Below are positions 1-11,098 of a stretch of DNA of 64,000 nt, in pieces. A model generated the notes under the pieces. The model was given only the letters and a program-made list of their open reading frames with translations. It did not search any database and was not told the origin of the DNA. The DNA is from Nepenthes gracilis. Taxonomy: Eukaryota > Streptophyta > Magnoliopsida > Caryophyllales > Nepenthaceae. The DNA lies in the NCBI GenBank assembly GCA_033239525.1, contig BSYO01000010.1:8955379-9019378 (forward strand), written 5' to 3'. Positions within the stretch are counted from its first letter, which is position 1, and the number at the start of each line of letters is the position of its first letter. Made by a program: the position numbers and the translations under genes.

Positions 1-1077
1 CATGAATTATGATTTTTTAAAATTTAGGACTACTCCAAAGTGTGACAATGGTTTGGATCGTTTATTGTTCGACTTGCCATTTGAAACCTCTCCCATTTGA
101 AGTTGGGTTTGGGAATTAAGTCTAAGTTGTGTTGAAAATTTATCCTTGTTATGAATATTCAAAATTTACGTTAACTGAGTGATATTGTTATGAATATCAT
201 CTAATACTCTAGCATGATAAGCATTGATATTTACTTGTGCATTCACTCAACTTTGTTATTGCATGAACTGTTGTAATGTGTCTTCAAGTGTTCTTTTGTG
301 TGGGGGTTGTGTCACGGATTACCTTCTTACTACTTATGTCTGTGAATACTTATGACACATAATATATATGCATAATTAACATATATATAATACATAGGAT
401 CTATATCATCACCATGTCTATAAGTGGCGCCAACACTATATGCATAAAAATACAGTGTCGAACTTTTCAGAGATGTTTACTAAGAATCAAAATTCACTAC
501 CATAAAATTTGTGGAAGCATAACTAATAACCTAATAACAATTTGTGGAAATATAAAGTCATATTCATTCCATTACAAAATCCATTACATGCTTTCTTACA
601 TTTACTACATTCTATCAAAATACAGTAAGCAGATCAGCCTAATACTCTGATCTTTACTTCTACTCATTTGGTATAAACTCTTGGTCGCCATCTGAAAGGT
701 TAGAAAACGGAAAGTGAGTTAGTCAAATGCTTAATGATGTATAAATAAATAAAGATATGTATGTTTATACTTAAAATAGACATATACAGATATTAGAGAA
801 ATATGATCCATATAAAACATGTACAAATTTTTAACTTTTATTTTCTGAGTTTTTAATTATCATTTGTCTTTAAGGATTAGGGTTAATAGGCCTTACCAGT
901 TAATAGAGCGGTCAATCGAGGAAAGAATTGTGTATACTTTCACACAATTTAAGTCATAGACCCATGTAATTCAACACCCCGTGGTGAGCGATATACTTTT
1001 AACCTAATATACGGTGCCAAATAATAGCAATGTCGCCAAAAGTACCCTTATGGCCAAGGGCAATCATTGAATTTCTA
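1..1077. other. Gene-free AT-rich flank, probably the 3' LTR side of the minus-strand gypsy relic
   Basis: No gene is visible. The stretch lies just downstream, in minus-strand sense, of the integrase C-terminal relic that ends near 1078, so it is where the 3' untranslated region and LTR of that element would lie. I could not fix LTR ends. A short piece around 742-775 resembles 10055-10085 inside the plus-strand gypsy element, which suggests shared LTR material. The placement is inference. Confidence 0.35.
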
Positions 1078-1490
1078 TTATAATATCTTAAGGTGTCTAA
1101 GGGAAATCACCCACTGAAAATGATTTCTTACTCTAGTTTCTTTGGCATACGACATGTCCTCTTCAATTGCTAAAGGCTCGTAGGCAATAACATGAGTCAG
1201 GTTATGCACATATTTTTGGAGTATTGATACATAGAATATATTGTACACTTCTAAAAGATTAGTTGGCAATACCAAACGGTAAGCCACTTCCTTGACTTTT
1301 TCAAAATCTCAATAGGGCCGATGAATCCTAGTTTCAGTTTGCCTTTCACTCCAAATCGAGTCATCACTTTTGATGGTGATACCTTCAAAAAGACATAATC
1401 ACCAACTGCAAAATGTAAATCTAATCTTCTTTGATCCGCGTAACTCTTCTGTTTGCTCTGAACCATCTTCAATTTTTCATGAATCATCTT
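1078..1490 (-). pseudogene. Gypsy integrase C-terminal region (GPY/F-like), frameshifted
   Basis: Two overlapping open pieces in different frames, 1251-1487 and 1078-1287, together read as the conserved end of a gypsy integrase: QSRQKSYADQRR-like text, DYVFLKVSPSKV, RFGVKGKLKLGFIGP, then VFHVS-type text and YVHNLTHV. The frame switches between the two pieces, so a frameshift is present. The plus-strand copy is at 11099-11530. A chromodomain after this point is possible for this lineage but I do not see one clearly. Confidence 0.75.
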
Positions 1491-2290
1491 GATCTTGTCA
1501 AAGGTCTTCTGGATAACTTATGGGCCAAGAAGTCGGGTTCTATTGTCGGGTTCTTCCTAGTGAATTGGGGATCGACATTTTCTTCCATATAAAATTTAAA
1601 ATTGTACCATTCTATTATTAGTTTGATTACTATTATTATAAGCGAACTCTATCAAGGCTAAATGGTCATCCTAGTTACCCTTCATTTCTAGCACCGCGGC
1701 CCTTAGCATGTCATCTAAAATTTGAATAGTGCATTCTGATTGTCCATTTGTTTGAGGATGATATACTGTACTAAATTTCAGGTTTATCTTCAATTCTTGA
1801 TGCAAAGTTTTTCAAAATTTAGAAATGAATCTGGGATCTTGGTTTGACTCAATTAATGTTGGCACTCCATGGAGGCTGACAATGTCATTGATGTACAGAT
1901 GTGCCAACCGATCACGGAAGTATATCGTTTGAATTGCTAAGAAATGAGCTTATTTGGTCAGTCACTCAATAATAACTCAGATAGCATCATGATTTCTAGG
2001 CGTTATTGGCAATCCTAATACAAAATCTATCGTTATCTCCTCCCATTTTCAGCTAGGAATTGATAGCGGTTGCAGCAAGTCGGAGGGCTTTTTTCCCTTA
2101 GCCTTTATCTGCTGGCATATGAGGCATCTACCCACAAAAGCCATAATCTCGTTTTTCATATTTCTCCACCAGAACATCTTCCTCAAGTCTTGGTACATTT
2201 TGTTAATTTCAGGGTAAACGGTACACTTGGGGTGATGAGCTTCTTTTAAGATTTCTTCTTTTAGCTCCACAATATTAGGTACACACATTC
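1490..2290 (-). pseudogene. Gypsy integrase, zinc-binding domain and catalytic core, degenerate
   Basis: The open segment 2049-2288 carries the H-H-C-C zinc-binding domain: EAHHPKCTVYPEINKMYQDL followed by a CLICQQ pair. Below it, 2040 down to about 1500, the catalytic core can be followed with several stops. The first aspartate (IDF) and the core glutamate region (SECTIQ) are readable, but the conserved SDRDPRF box reads SNQDPRF, so one position has changed D to N. It would have inserted element DNA into chromatin. Confidence 0.8.
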
Positions 2291-2639
2291 GATCTTAGAA
2301 TTTTAGAATTCTATCGGTGCAAATGTTAAAATCAACTTTGGAGTCTTTATTCAAATCTCTAGTAATACTCATTAGAAATAGATCATTTGTTTTTTCCTCC
2401 TTTATCTCTTCAGTATCTCAGGCTGAACTTGAAAGTATGCCAACATCATTCGATTGCCTTTCACATACCTTTAGATGGTGTATTGCTTCATACTCTCCAG
2501 CATCTCCATTTCCTTTATTTGTAGTCTCACCAAGAAACTCGTGTGGCAACTGAGAGCATCTGCTATGACGTTGGCTTTTTCAGGTTGATACTAAATTTTA
2601 CAATCATAATCTTTTAAAAAGTCAATCTATCTCCTTTGT

Positions 2640-2990
2640 CTTATATTAAGCGCATACTAAGAGAATAAGTACTTGAGACTTTTATGATCTGAGTACACTA
2701 GGAATTTCTCTTATTACAGATAATGTCGCCATATTTTTAATGTAAAGACAATAGCCGCCAATTTCAGATCATGGGTTGGATAGTTCCTTTCATGAACCTT
2801 CAGTTGTCTAGAGTCATAGGCAATTTCCTTCTCATGTTGCAATAAGACACAACCTAATCTAGTTTTGGAGGCATCACAATAAACTATGAATCCTCCCGTT
2901 CCTTCCAAAATTGTCAAAATTAGAGTAGATGTTAACCGCTTCTTCAGTTCTTAGAAGTTCTACTCATATCCCTCGTCTATCTAAACTTAA
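2640..2990 (-). pseudogene. Gypsy RNase H domain, degenerate
   Basis: The longest open piece, 2714-2917, encodes an RNase H fold typical of gypsy pol. It has [15 protein letters not shown], where the first catalytic aspartate is visible, then [18 protein letters not shown] and IWRHYL. The plus-strand element at 9639-9899 has a clear homologue of the same segment. Domain neighbours are RT upstream and integrase downstream on the minus strand. The flanking sequence is interrupted by stops. Confidence 0.85.
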
Positions 2991-3169
2991 TCTCCTTCTT
3001 CACCAGCTGAGTAAGGGGCAGAACAATTCTAGAGAAATTTTTTATGAACCGACGATAGTACCTTGCCATCCCCAATAAACTTCGGATTTTAGTTACCGTT
3101 GTAGGTCAGCTCCACCCGAACCGCTTCAATCTTCTTTGGGTCAATTGCAATAACTCCTTTGGTAACAAC

Positions 3170-3556
3170 ATGACCAAAAAATGTTACTTCTTCGAGTCAA
3201 AACTTATACTTTTTTAGTTTAGTATACAACCTTTTCTCCAGAAGAGTCTAGAGTACAATTTTTAGATATGTCTCATGCTCATTATAAACTTTGGAATAGA
3301 TTAAAATATCATCAATGAACACGATCACAAACTTATCCATGAATAGTTGAAATACCCGATTCATCATGTCCATAAAAACTGTTGGAGTGTTGGTCAATTC
3401 GAATGGCATGATCAGAAATTCATAACACTCATATCTTGTCTAGAAAGCGGTCTTTGACACATCTTCTTGTTTGATCCTTAGTTGATATCCAGAATGAAGA
3501 TCAATTTTGGAGAATACTTAAGCCCTCAGTTGATCGAATAGATTATCAATCTCTGA
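3170..3556 (-). pseudogene. Gypsy reverse transcriptase, C-terminal two thirds, degenerate
   Basis: The minus strand shows the palm region of a gypsy RT, including a segment resembling FSKIDLHSGYQLRIK near 3480-3520 and the catalytic FIDD box encoded at 3308-3319. Both catalytic aspartates are kept, unlike the plus-strand copy at 9166-9177. At least three in-frame stops lie after the catalytic box and in the thumb region. It would have copied element RNA into DNA in virus-like particles. It cannot be translated as one chain now. Confidence 0.8.
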
Positions 3557-3680
3557 GATTCCGAAATCAAAGAAGCTTAAAATCAAAATAAAATATTGCT
3601 ACTTAAAAATCGAAGTGTTTTGATTTTGACTTAAACTAAAGTGGCTTTACACCACTGGAAGACCAGAACTAATGGTAGTC

Positions 3681-3770
3681 AAAATATTGACTAGCGTCAA
3701 AATGTTGACCAATGACGAGATATTGACCATCATCAAGATGTTGACCGGTGTCAAGATGTTGACCGGAAGG
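3681..3770 (+). repeat. 18-bp minisatellite with a TTGACC/T core in every unit
   Basis: TTGACY cores start at 3687, 3705, 3723, 3741 and 3759, exactly 18 bp apart, within units such as GATGTTGACCGGTGTCAA. Read on the minus strand the repeat gives a six-residue peptide repeat (GQHLDT-like), which explains the short ORF there; I do not regard it as a gene. TTGACC/T is the core of the plant W-box, bound by WRKY factors. Further TTGACY sites without the period follow at 3771, 3791, 3882, 3920, 3934 and 3956. Confidence 0.9.
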
Positions 3771-5159
3771 TTGACTGAATTTTAAAAATATTGACCGACC
3801 TTGAAAAAGAGAAAAGAAACGATTGGCCAGCTTTGAGAAAAAGTTGGCCCGGACTAGAGTACAAGCGTTGATCCGTAAAAGTTGACCAATAGAAAGGTTA
3901 ACCAACATTGAAGAAAATGTTGACCAACTAGAATTGACTACCGAATTCAGAAATTTTGACCAGAATAAATTAATGACATACTAAAGATAAGGGCCAACAT
4001 TGTTGTTTAGACGGTTAGATTTTAATTAGATTCGAAATCTAATCGAGCAAGTGAACTACCCCGTTGACCTTCTAGATAAAAATACCAAGTAGGTAACTTA
4101 CTCCACTCACTCCTACATAACCCCTGAAGGGAAGTACCAAGTAGGTAACCCACCCGACTTACTCCACCTAATCCCTCCTCTTTATATACTGAGCTCCAAT
4201 TGAGGGATGTGTATGAAAATTCTGACGAGGAAAAAGTGTAAGGAGTGAAGGAGAAAAAGCTTTAAATCAGTCGGAGTGGGCAGTCAACAGTCAGGCACGT
4301 GTACCTTTCCTTTTTAAATCCAGATTTTAAGTATCCTTCTGTTTTCAAGTCCGAGCTTTGAGAAAATTTTAAGTGTTCTCTTCAGATTTAAATACTTCAG
4401 CACATAGTATATCAGACTTGCCGTTTGTAATTACTGCTTGATAAGTTGCATTTTTGATGTCATGCTTGCTTTACGATCGGATTAAAAATATAAATTTGAT
4501 TTCATGGTTAATTCATGCTTGCTGCTTTCTACTTTCCGTTTTCTGTTCAACTTATGATTGAACTTGAATTGTATAAAAATGGAGAAGTAAACCGGCTTTG
4601 GGTCATGACATTATAATTATTGACTAGAATGAGATTTATGGATTTGAAATCGATTTCATGTCAGCTGAAAGTCTTTATACTTGATTGAAATAAGAAAAAT
4701 GAATTTGAAATCGGCTTTGTAATATGACGACTGAAAACTTTGTGCCCGTTCGGAATGTGAACTAAAGAAAAAGTGAACCGACCTTATGACAAGATAAATA
4801 AGATCAGACTTTAGCACTGGAAGATAAAATTCTCCGGCATGCCTTAAAACATTATGGTGGTAATCGAGGATAACGAAAGGGAGCCGTCATCAGGGTTTTG
4901 TACAAGGAGGAAGTGAGAGCCATCCTCGGGGCTTTATACAAGGAGGTATTGCCGTGATTTTGAGGAGGTGTGCATAATCTATCCTCGATTATTGCCCCAT
5001 CCGCTAGCGATGTCCCTTACCGATAAAAATAAAAGAGAAGAGAAATTTTATAATGCCAACTCTTTTTTCTGTCCCGATTTTCAGAATTTTGACTGCTCCG
5101 ACTTTCCTGATTACCTTTGAATTATGTATCTACCATGATTCGGTCAACTGTTATTTTAT
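3771..5159. other. Retrotransposon-derived spacer with LTR-like fragments, no gene
   Basis: No coding potential is visible. The first 200 bases hold more TTGACY motifs. A TATA-like element near 4189-4196 is followed at about 4258 by text (AAATCAGTCGGAG) that reappears as AAATCAGTCCGAG near 5557, so this is probably a second, older LTR related to the one at 5160-5640. Coordinates of the LTR ends cannot be set by eye. Confidence 0.4.
4881..4946 (+). repeat. Short imperfect direct duplication
   Basis: Two units 36 bp apart (4881-4911 and 4917-4946) share GAGCC-T-CTC/TCAGGG-like text and both end with the identical string ACAAGGAGG preceded by TTTGT or TTTAT. It sits in probable LTR sequence and looks like a slippage duplication that later diverged. 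Confidence 0.7.
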
Positions 5160-5640
5160 AATTGTGAGGTTTTGGGTTTAAGGGTATGGTAGTTATGGGG
5201 TAATCGTCGTATTGGTAATTAATAATAGACCTATTAAACGATACATGGATGTGTATCCGGTGAAAAATTAGAAAATGATTCGAAATTCATTGTGCTGAGG
5301 TGTATATATAAAGAAGCATCTTGTATTCACCTTACAATATAAACTTTTCGATGCATGAAAATTCCGTAATCACGCCCATGAATGGGAATTTGATGGTGTC
5401 GCTGGTGCATATTTGATATCGAGCTGTGCTCGAGCGGTGGTGCGATATAAAATCACGCCCTACCTTCTCCTCTTCATTTTTCTCATGGCCCTAGGGTTTT
5501 TAGAGAGAGAGAGGGGAGATCCTAGAGGGAGAAAAGGGGAGAATGAGGCCCGGTAGTTCAAATCAGTCCGAGAGCCAGTTATTAAAGTGAAAGCACACGT
5601 CGGGACAAGTTTCTCATACCCACTAACTTTCCTCTTTAGT
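5160..5640 (+). promoter_or_regulatory. LTR-like block with TATA box (tentative)
   Basis: A TATATATAAAG box lies at 5303-5313, followed by GC-rich text with CACGCCC repeated at about 5374 and 5453 and a purine-rich tract (AGAGAGAGAGGGG near 5500). Position just upstream of the gag remnants fits a 5' LTR with U3, R and U5. I see no clear TG/CA ends or primer binding site, so the boundaries are guesses. Confidence 0.35.
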
Positions 5641-5872
5641 TAGTTTTTATTGATTATGATTCTAAGGACTGATAAAGTATATTTTGGAGTTACTCGGAAG
5701 AAGTAGTTTTATTGTAATGATTCGATTGAAATATATAAATTTTTGTAATTAGACTTTTATGACCATGCATGTATAAAAACGAGTGAGTTTTATGGGTATG
5801 AATGTGAATACTAAAGGACGAAAAGGTCACTTCAAAGTTATTATATTGGCTTTCAAGAAGAGAGCGTTAGTG

Positions 5873-7060
5873 CTTGACGAGATGATCACTTGGGATATGT
5901 TCGAGGAATTTTTGGATATTTTGGATCAAAAGGAGTAGGAATGTTAAGGTAGATGGCAATGCTAAATTTTTCGGGATTCCGTGATCATTATGATTGAGAA
6001 GATCAATTAAGAAAGGTGAAGTTTCTCAAGACCGGGGAATGATATGCCGAAATAGGGTCCACATTAAAGATGAACCTGAAACCGGAATAAAGAAGTGAGA
6101 TAGTATTTTGAGAGGTTGTGAAGGAATACAAAAAAATCTGTTCACGTGGCACAATTGGTATCGAGAAATGAGATACCTCGGGAATTAATCAATCAAAAAT
6201 GCGGAAGTATATGTTTAAATTTTCGTACTGAATTTTCGTAAGAAGTAGGCCATGGTAACTTAGGCGATTAGAGTCCTAAAAAAGCTTGGATCCTAGGCTA
6301 GGCTCAATTTTAATGAGTTGATAGATATTTTCTTTTCCTGGGATTATAATATCGTGTCTATCTTGATTTTAGGATGGCTAGTGGAAGAGGAAGATGCTAC
6401 TAAAGGAATGACCGTAGCAAAACCCCCATGATCTTTTGAAGAGGGTTTATTTTAATATGAGACCACCTATATAGATTTATTGGAAAGAATGACCAAATGC
6501 CAAACATATTGAAGTCTATGATCCGGATTTTGACTTACGCCGCACCACCGGAGTCAGTATAGGCATTGTGTGAGATTATGGCTATTATTTTTAAAAATGT
6601 CCCTGCGATCTAAGGCCCCTTATAGAATGACTCCGTTGAGTTAAAGGAATTAATCCTTTAGCTCCAACCATTTTATGAGGCCGAGTGGGTTCACTGGGAG
6701 CATGAGTAGGGAGTGAGGAAGAAAGCTTTTGGGAAAACATGTGCAGTTAATATCGCGATCCTCCTCTTATTGATGATTTGTTTGATTAATGGCTAAAGAT
6801 GATGAAGAAAATATTGACAATAATTAGATGTTGCGGATGGGCCAAAATTCCGACGAGAAAAGGTCACCCCTTTTGTTTGTATATAAGTTGGAGATGATTT
6901 TTATTAATAATATTCTAATCTATTTAAAACGGAGGAGCATGAGACTCATTAAGGATAATATTTCAAGTGCTCTGAGAAAAAGTTGTATGCTAAGTTGAAA
7001 ATGTGAAGGTTGGTGGGGCATGAAGAAGAGAGCTAGGAGACGCCGATGTTTAGGAAGATG
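5873..7060 (+). pseudogene. Collapsed mosaic copy of gypsy gag and pol
   Basis: This stretch repeats, in order but with many deletions, sequence found intact further right. Examples: GATGATCACTTGGGATATG at 5880 and again at 7079; GAATTAAGAAAGGTGAAG-like text near 6006 and 7270; TTATAGAATGACTCC near 6620 and 8678; TGATGATTTGTTTGATTAAT near 6771 and 8879; GATTTTTATTAATAATATTC near 6895 and 9162. Thus about 3.4 kb of element is represented in about 1.2 kb. No open frame survives. Confidence 0.7.
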
Positions 7061-7070
7061 ATCACTGGTA

Positions 7071-8090
7071 AGGTTAGAAGATGATCACTTGGGATATGTT
7101 CGAGGAAGCTTTTCTTGAGAAATACTTTCCATCCAATCTCCGGTATCAAAAGGAGATGGAATTCGTGAGATTAAGGTAAGGAGTATGTCGGTGGTGAAAA
7201 GAATTGCTGGCTCATGATGCTAAATGAAAATTAGGAGTTGTCCCAATTCTCGCCTTATTATGTAGAAGACGAATTAAGAAAGGTGAAGAAGTTGTGAACA
7301 TAAGTTCGAAAAGGAGTGGTTTGCAGGATGATATCGGAGGAAAAGAAAAATAATTAGTCCACATTAAAGATTGAGATGTGTCTTCATATATCAAACTTGA
7401 TATTTTAGTGAAGGGGAAAAGTAAGTGGGATTTTGATGAGTCATCTACAAAAAGAAGTGGAGATAGAGAAATTTTACGCGCCGCCCACGTCGCAAACAAA
7501 TAAGGTATTATCAAGAAAGAAGAAGGCATGAACGAGGTAGGTCTCCAGTTAATGGAGAAAAAACTCGAGCTGTTATAACAAAATGGTGGAGAGTGGCGGA
7601 TAGTCTGGGGATCTTTTGGATCGTCCAAGAAGACAAAGGACGCAATGCCGATAAAGGAAAAGGGTGTTGTGATTACATGGAATTGGAGGGTGCTCCATTG
7701 TTAAAGAAGGAACTAGAGATAGAAGGATAATCGAATAAAAATTCAAGGATCGAGGATCGCTCATAGCGCACCGCACCAGCTTCAAGATTAAAGATATGTT
7801 GGGAGGATGCATCCGGGGTAGACATACCATTGGATGACATGAGCTTATTTCAAATGCTCCGGGAAAATTACAGATCCATAAGGTTACCTTTGTAGATCAA
7901 GAAGGATTGAATCGAGACTAGAGGGGAGAAAGTCTACCATTAGGAAGGGAAAATTAGGCCTTTAAACAAGGAGGTGACTATTTAGGAATCGAGTTTCCAA
8001 GGCACGCCAAATGTCATGGAAGGTACTCTTTTGTACTTGCTCAATGGGTGACTTTGAAGAAATTCCTAATAAATTTGGGATAATAGACAA
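7071..8090 (+). pseudogene. Gypsy gag relic, plus strand
   Basis: At 7079-7170 the plus strand reads as the conserved gag core: a TWDMFEEAFLEKYFP-like segment followed by KEMEFVRL, the retrotransposon gag family (PF03732-type) capsid segment. After about 7180 the frame is lost in stops and small deletions. Pieces near 7700-7790 (ACTAGAGATAGAAGGAT, GAGGATCGCTCA) match the integrase C-terminal region at 11173-11270, so foreign pol pieces are embedded here. Antisense ORFs at 7212-7830 are shadows. Confidence 0.6.
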
Positions 8091-8099
8091 GGGCCAAGA

Positions 8100-8791
8100 A
8101 ATCTATCTTATTTGATTCAGGATCTACCCACTCTTTTGTTTCTTCATGATTTGCGTGCCTTATTGCCACTACCTCTTACATATTGGATTATGAATTGTCT
8201 GTGTGTACCTCTACTAGATTTCCTGTAATTACTGATGTTGTATAACCTGGATGCATAATGGAAGTAGATAGGCAATATTTAATTGTGGATTTGGTGCTAC
8301 TAAACATGGGAGGTTTTGACGTAATTTTGGGGATAGATTGGCAGGCTAAAAACCATGCCACCATTGATTGCTTTATGAAGAGGGTTTATTTTAATATCCC
8401 TGGGATGGAAACCTTTTTCTTCCAAAGCATTAGGAAAAAGGAGATGCTGATGTTAATCTCGGCCTTGCATGCCAAACATTTGGCGAGAAGCAAATGTAAA
8501 GCTTACTTGACTTATGCTTGCACCACTAGGAGTCATAAGGTGCCGGCTAAGGACATTTTAGTCATCCGCGATTTTGAGGATGTATTTCCTGAGGAGTTGC
8601 TTGGATTGCCTCCGCACAGGGAGATTGAGTTTGAGATCTCTATTATTTCCGGTGTCAGTTCAGTTTCTAAGGCCCCTTATAGAATGACTCCTGTTGAGTT
8701 AAAGGAATTAAAATTACAATTACAGGAGCTGTTAGATAAGAATTTTATCAGGCCGAGTGTGTCTCCTTGGGAGCACCGATGTTATTTGTAA
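8100..8791 (+). pseudogene. Gypsy aspartic protease and N-terminal reverse transcriptase
   Basis: The protease active site DSG is encoded at 8114-8122 inside ILFDSGSTHSFVSS, directly followed by a stop. An open stretch of 177 codons (8258-8791) then carries the rest of the protease (GFDVILGIDW and AKNHATIDC, the flap and second half) and the start of RT (DVFPEELLGLPPHREIEFEI, APYRMTPVELKELKLQLQEL, then IRPS-SPW). It ends in a frameshift after SPWE. Protease would have cut the polyprotein. Confidence 0.85.
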
Positions 8792-9410
8792 GGAAGAAAG
8801 ATGAGTTGTTACGGCTTTGTGTTAATTATCATAAATTAAACAAAATAACGATAAAAAACAAATATCCTCTCCGCGTATTGATGATTTGTTTGATTAATTG
8901 CAAGGATCTCGAGTATTCTCAATGATTGATCTAGGGTCCGGTTATCATTAGTTGAGGATTAAGCCAGAGGATGGGCCAAAATTGCTTTCAAATCCTCTTG
9001 AAAGCTGCCTTTGACGAGATCGACCACTATGAGTTCCTTGTTATACCTTTTGGGCTTACGAACGCCCTCTTTGTTCATAAAATTAAATGGTGCTTTTGAG
9101 ATTTTGCCTTTATGGATCTGATGAATAGAGTGTTCAGGCAGTATCTGGATAAATTTATGATGATTTTTATTAATAATATTCTAATCTATTTAAAAAACTA
9201 TGAGGAGCATGAGACTCATCTAAGGATAATATTTCAAGTGCTCTATGAAAAAAAGTTGTATGCTAAGTTGAAAAAATGTGAATTCTGGCTGGAGAAGATG
9301 ATATTCTTGGGACATGTAATTTTCGATGGTTGTATACAAATAGTGTGGATATCAATGAATGAGTGGATCCAAAGACGGGTCAAACATCAAAGAGGTTGTT
9401 ACTAATTAGA
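8792..9410 (+). pseudogene. Gypsy reverse transcriptase palm and thumb, catalytic box mutated
   Basis: Frame-broken RT continues from the previous entry. The open piece from 9112 contains the palm catalytic box, but at 9166-9177 it encodes FINN where the family has FIDD. Both aspartate codons have become AAT, two G-to-A changes that remove metal binding. KLYAKLKKCEFWLE and FLGHVI of the thumb follow. The element is dead at this step even apart from its stops. Confidence 0.85.
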
Positions 9411-9489
9411 GTGGAAGACAACAAATGTTCTTCTTGGACGGTGGGCTTCTTGACTTTTGTAATCGAGGTTAGAAGCTTTCTGGACATGA

Positions 9490-9898
9490 CAGGCTACTAC
9501 CGGCGATTCGTGGAAAACTTTTGACAGATTACTACATCTCTGACTCGATTACTAAAGAAGAAAGTTAAATTTGAATGGATTGAGGAGTGTGACCAGAGTT
9601 TTTGGGAGTTAAAGGATCGCCTGACTATTGCTCCAGTATTGGTGTTTCCAGAGGGATTAGGAGGTTATGAGGTGTGCTATGACGCCTCTAAGGCAGGCTT
9701 AGGATGTGTATTGATGCAGCGTGGTAGAGTGGTAGCTTACGAGTCTAGGCAACTGAATGTGCATGAAAAGAACTACCCTACCCATGATCTAGAATTGGCT
9801 GCTGTGCTGTTTGCCTTGAAAATTTGGAGGCATTACCTACATGATGAAAAATTTCTTGTGTATTATGATCACAAAAGTCTAAAGTATCTATTTTTTTA
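9490..9898 (+). pseudogene. Gypsy RNase H domain
   Basis: The connection segment (RSFLDMTGYYRRFVENF-like, around 9470-9520) leads into RNase H, best seen at 9639-9896: [20 protein letters not shown] with the catalytic aspartate, [40 protein letters not shown] with a further acidic residue. It stops at 9897-9899 in a T-rich run. It is the homologue of the minus-strand relic at 2714-2917. Confidence 0.85.
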
Positions 9899-10174
9899 AA
9901 AGGAGTTTAACATGAGGTAAAGGATGTGGCTTGATTTCTTAAAGGATTATGATTGTGAGATCTGATATTAGGATATACAGTCAAAAGCATTCTATCAAAA
10001 AATAAGATGGAATATGAAAAGGCTAGTGTGGTTATGGAATCGTTAAGTTAACAAATAAATAAAATATGCATGCTTATACTTAAAGGAATTGTGGCTCGAT
10101 TGCAAATCAAGAAAATGGAATAATTAGACTATCTAAAGCAATGTGATGTTCGACGATATACTAAAGGTAATAGG

Positions 10175-10597
10175 ATGCTCCTGTCTTATCTTCAAATCAA
10201 ACTTGAGATTATTAGTGAAGTTAGGGAAAAGCAAGTTAATGATTTGTTCCTTGTAGAAATTACAAGTGACTTGAGTAAGGAGTCCCAAGTTGAATTTGAT
10301 GTCTTTTTGGAAGAAAATTATTCAAATGGGACGGGGGTATTGAGATTTAGAGACTGATTATGTGTGCCAGAGGATAAGGAGTTAAAAGAAAAGATTCTAA
10401 AGGAAGCCCATCCGTCTAGATATACTATCTATCCCGAAACAAATAAAATATATCAAGACTTGAAGAAAACTTTTTGGTGGAGGAACATGAAGAGGGACGT
10501 CATGGCTTATGTGGAAAAATGTCTCATGTGTCAGCAATTGAAGGCAGAAAGGAGAAAACCTTCCGAGTTGTTACAACAAATGCCAATTCTGAGCTGA
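10175..10597 (+). pseudogene. Gypsy integrase zinc-binding domain
   Basis: Two open pieces in one region, 10175-10357 and 10364-10597, are separated by a single stop. The second carries KEAHPSRYTIYPETNKIYQD, FWWRNMKRDVMAYVEKCLMC and QQLKAERRKPSELLQ. The histidines and the CLMC pair of the HHCC domain are readable. The matching minus-strand relic is 2049-2288. The first piece is the linker between RNase H and integrase. Confidence 0.85.
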
Positions 10598-11000
10598 AAA
10601 TGGGAAGATAGTGCTATGGATTTTTTATTCGGTCTACCAAGACTCCTAGAAATTACGATGTCATTTGGGTTATAGTTGACCGGCTGACAAAGTCAGCCCA
10701 CTTCTTGGCAATCAGGACAACCTATTCGCGTGATAAACTGGCTCAGTTTTATGTGAACGAGGTTATGAGATTACATGGAATTCCTGCCTCCATTGTATCT
10801 GATAGGAATCCCGTTTTGTCTTAAGATTTTGAAAAAGTTTACATAAAGAATTGGGGATTGAATTAAAATTTAGTACTACTCATCACCCTCTGACGGATAA
10901 GATGGTGATTCTACCTTTGAACTTATGTCGAGCGAACTATCCACAAGACAATTCTTGAAGATATGTTGAGGGCTTCTGTATTAGAAATGGAAGGCACTTG
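10598..11000 (+). pseudogene. Gypsy integrase catalytic core, degenerate
   Basis: The integrase core is readable across at least two frames: the MDF aspartate segment near 10617, then VIVDRLTKSAHFLAIRTTYS (about 10666-10725) and LHGIPASIVSDRNPVLS (about 10772-10821), where the SDRDP box has become SDRNP. A stop follows directly. The HHPLTD text near 10880-10900 stands for the usual HPQTDG box. Many small deletions follow. Confidence 0.75.
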
Positions 11001-11098
11001 GGATACTTATTAAAATTTTTTTGGTTCTAATCACAAAAAGGCTGTTTTTCTTCTTTTTTAAAAGGAGAATTTGCTTATAATAACGGTTATGAATTGAG

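Larger units (their letters stand above)
1078..3560 (-). mobile_element. Ty3/gypsy retrotransposon pol relic (RT, RNase H, integrase)
   Basis: Read on the minus strand from 3560 down to 1078 the order is reverse transcriptase, RNase H, integrase zinc-binding domain, integrase core, integrase C-terminal region. This order is diagnostic of Ty3/gypsy; in Ty1/copia the integrase comes before the reverse transcriptase. Many stops and frameshifts break the frame. It ends abruptly inside the reverse transcriptase near 3556, so gag, protease and the start of RT are missing or unrecognisable. The closest style is a chromovirus (Tekay/Del-like), judged from RT and integrase wording. Confidence 0.85.

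Noticed and set aside
3669..3908. Short protein with a six-residue repeat (GQHLD-like) on the minus strand
   Set aside because: The peptide repeat is a by-product of the 18-bp DNA minisatellite; no start context or conserved domain.
7212..7830. Two antisense open frames of 138 and 85 codons
   Set aside because: They lie opposite the plus-strand gag relic and carry no recognisable domain; shadows of a decayed element.
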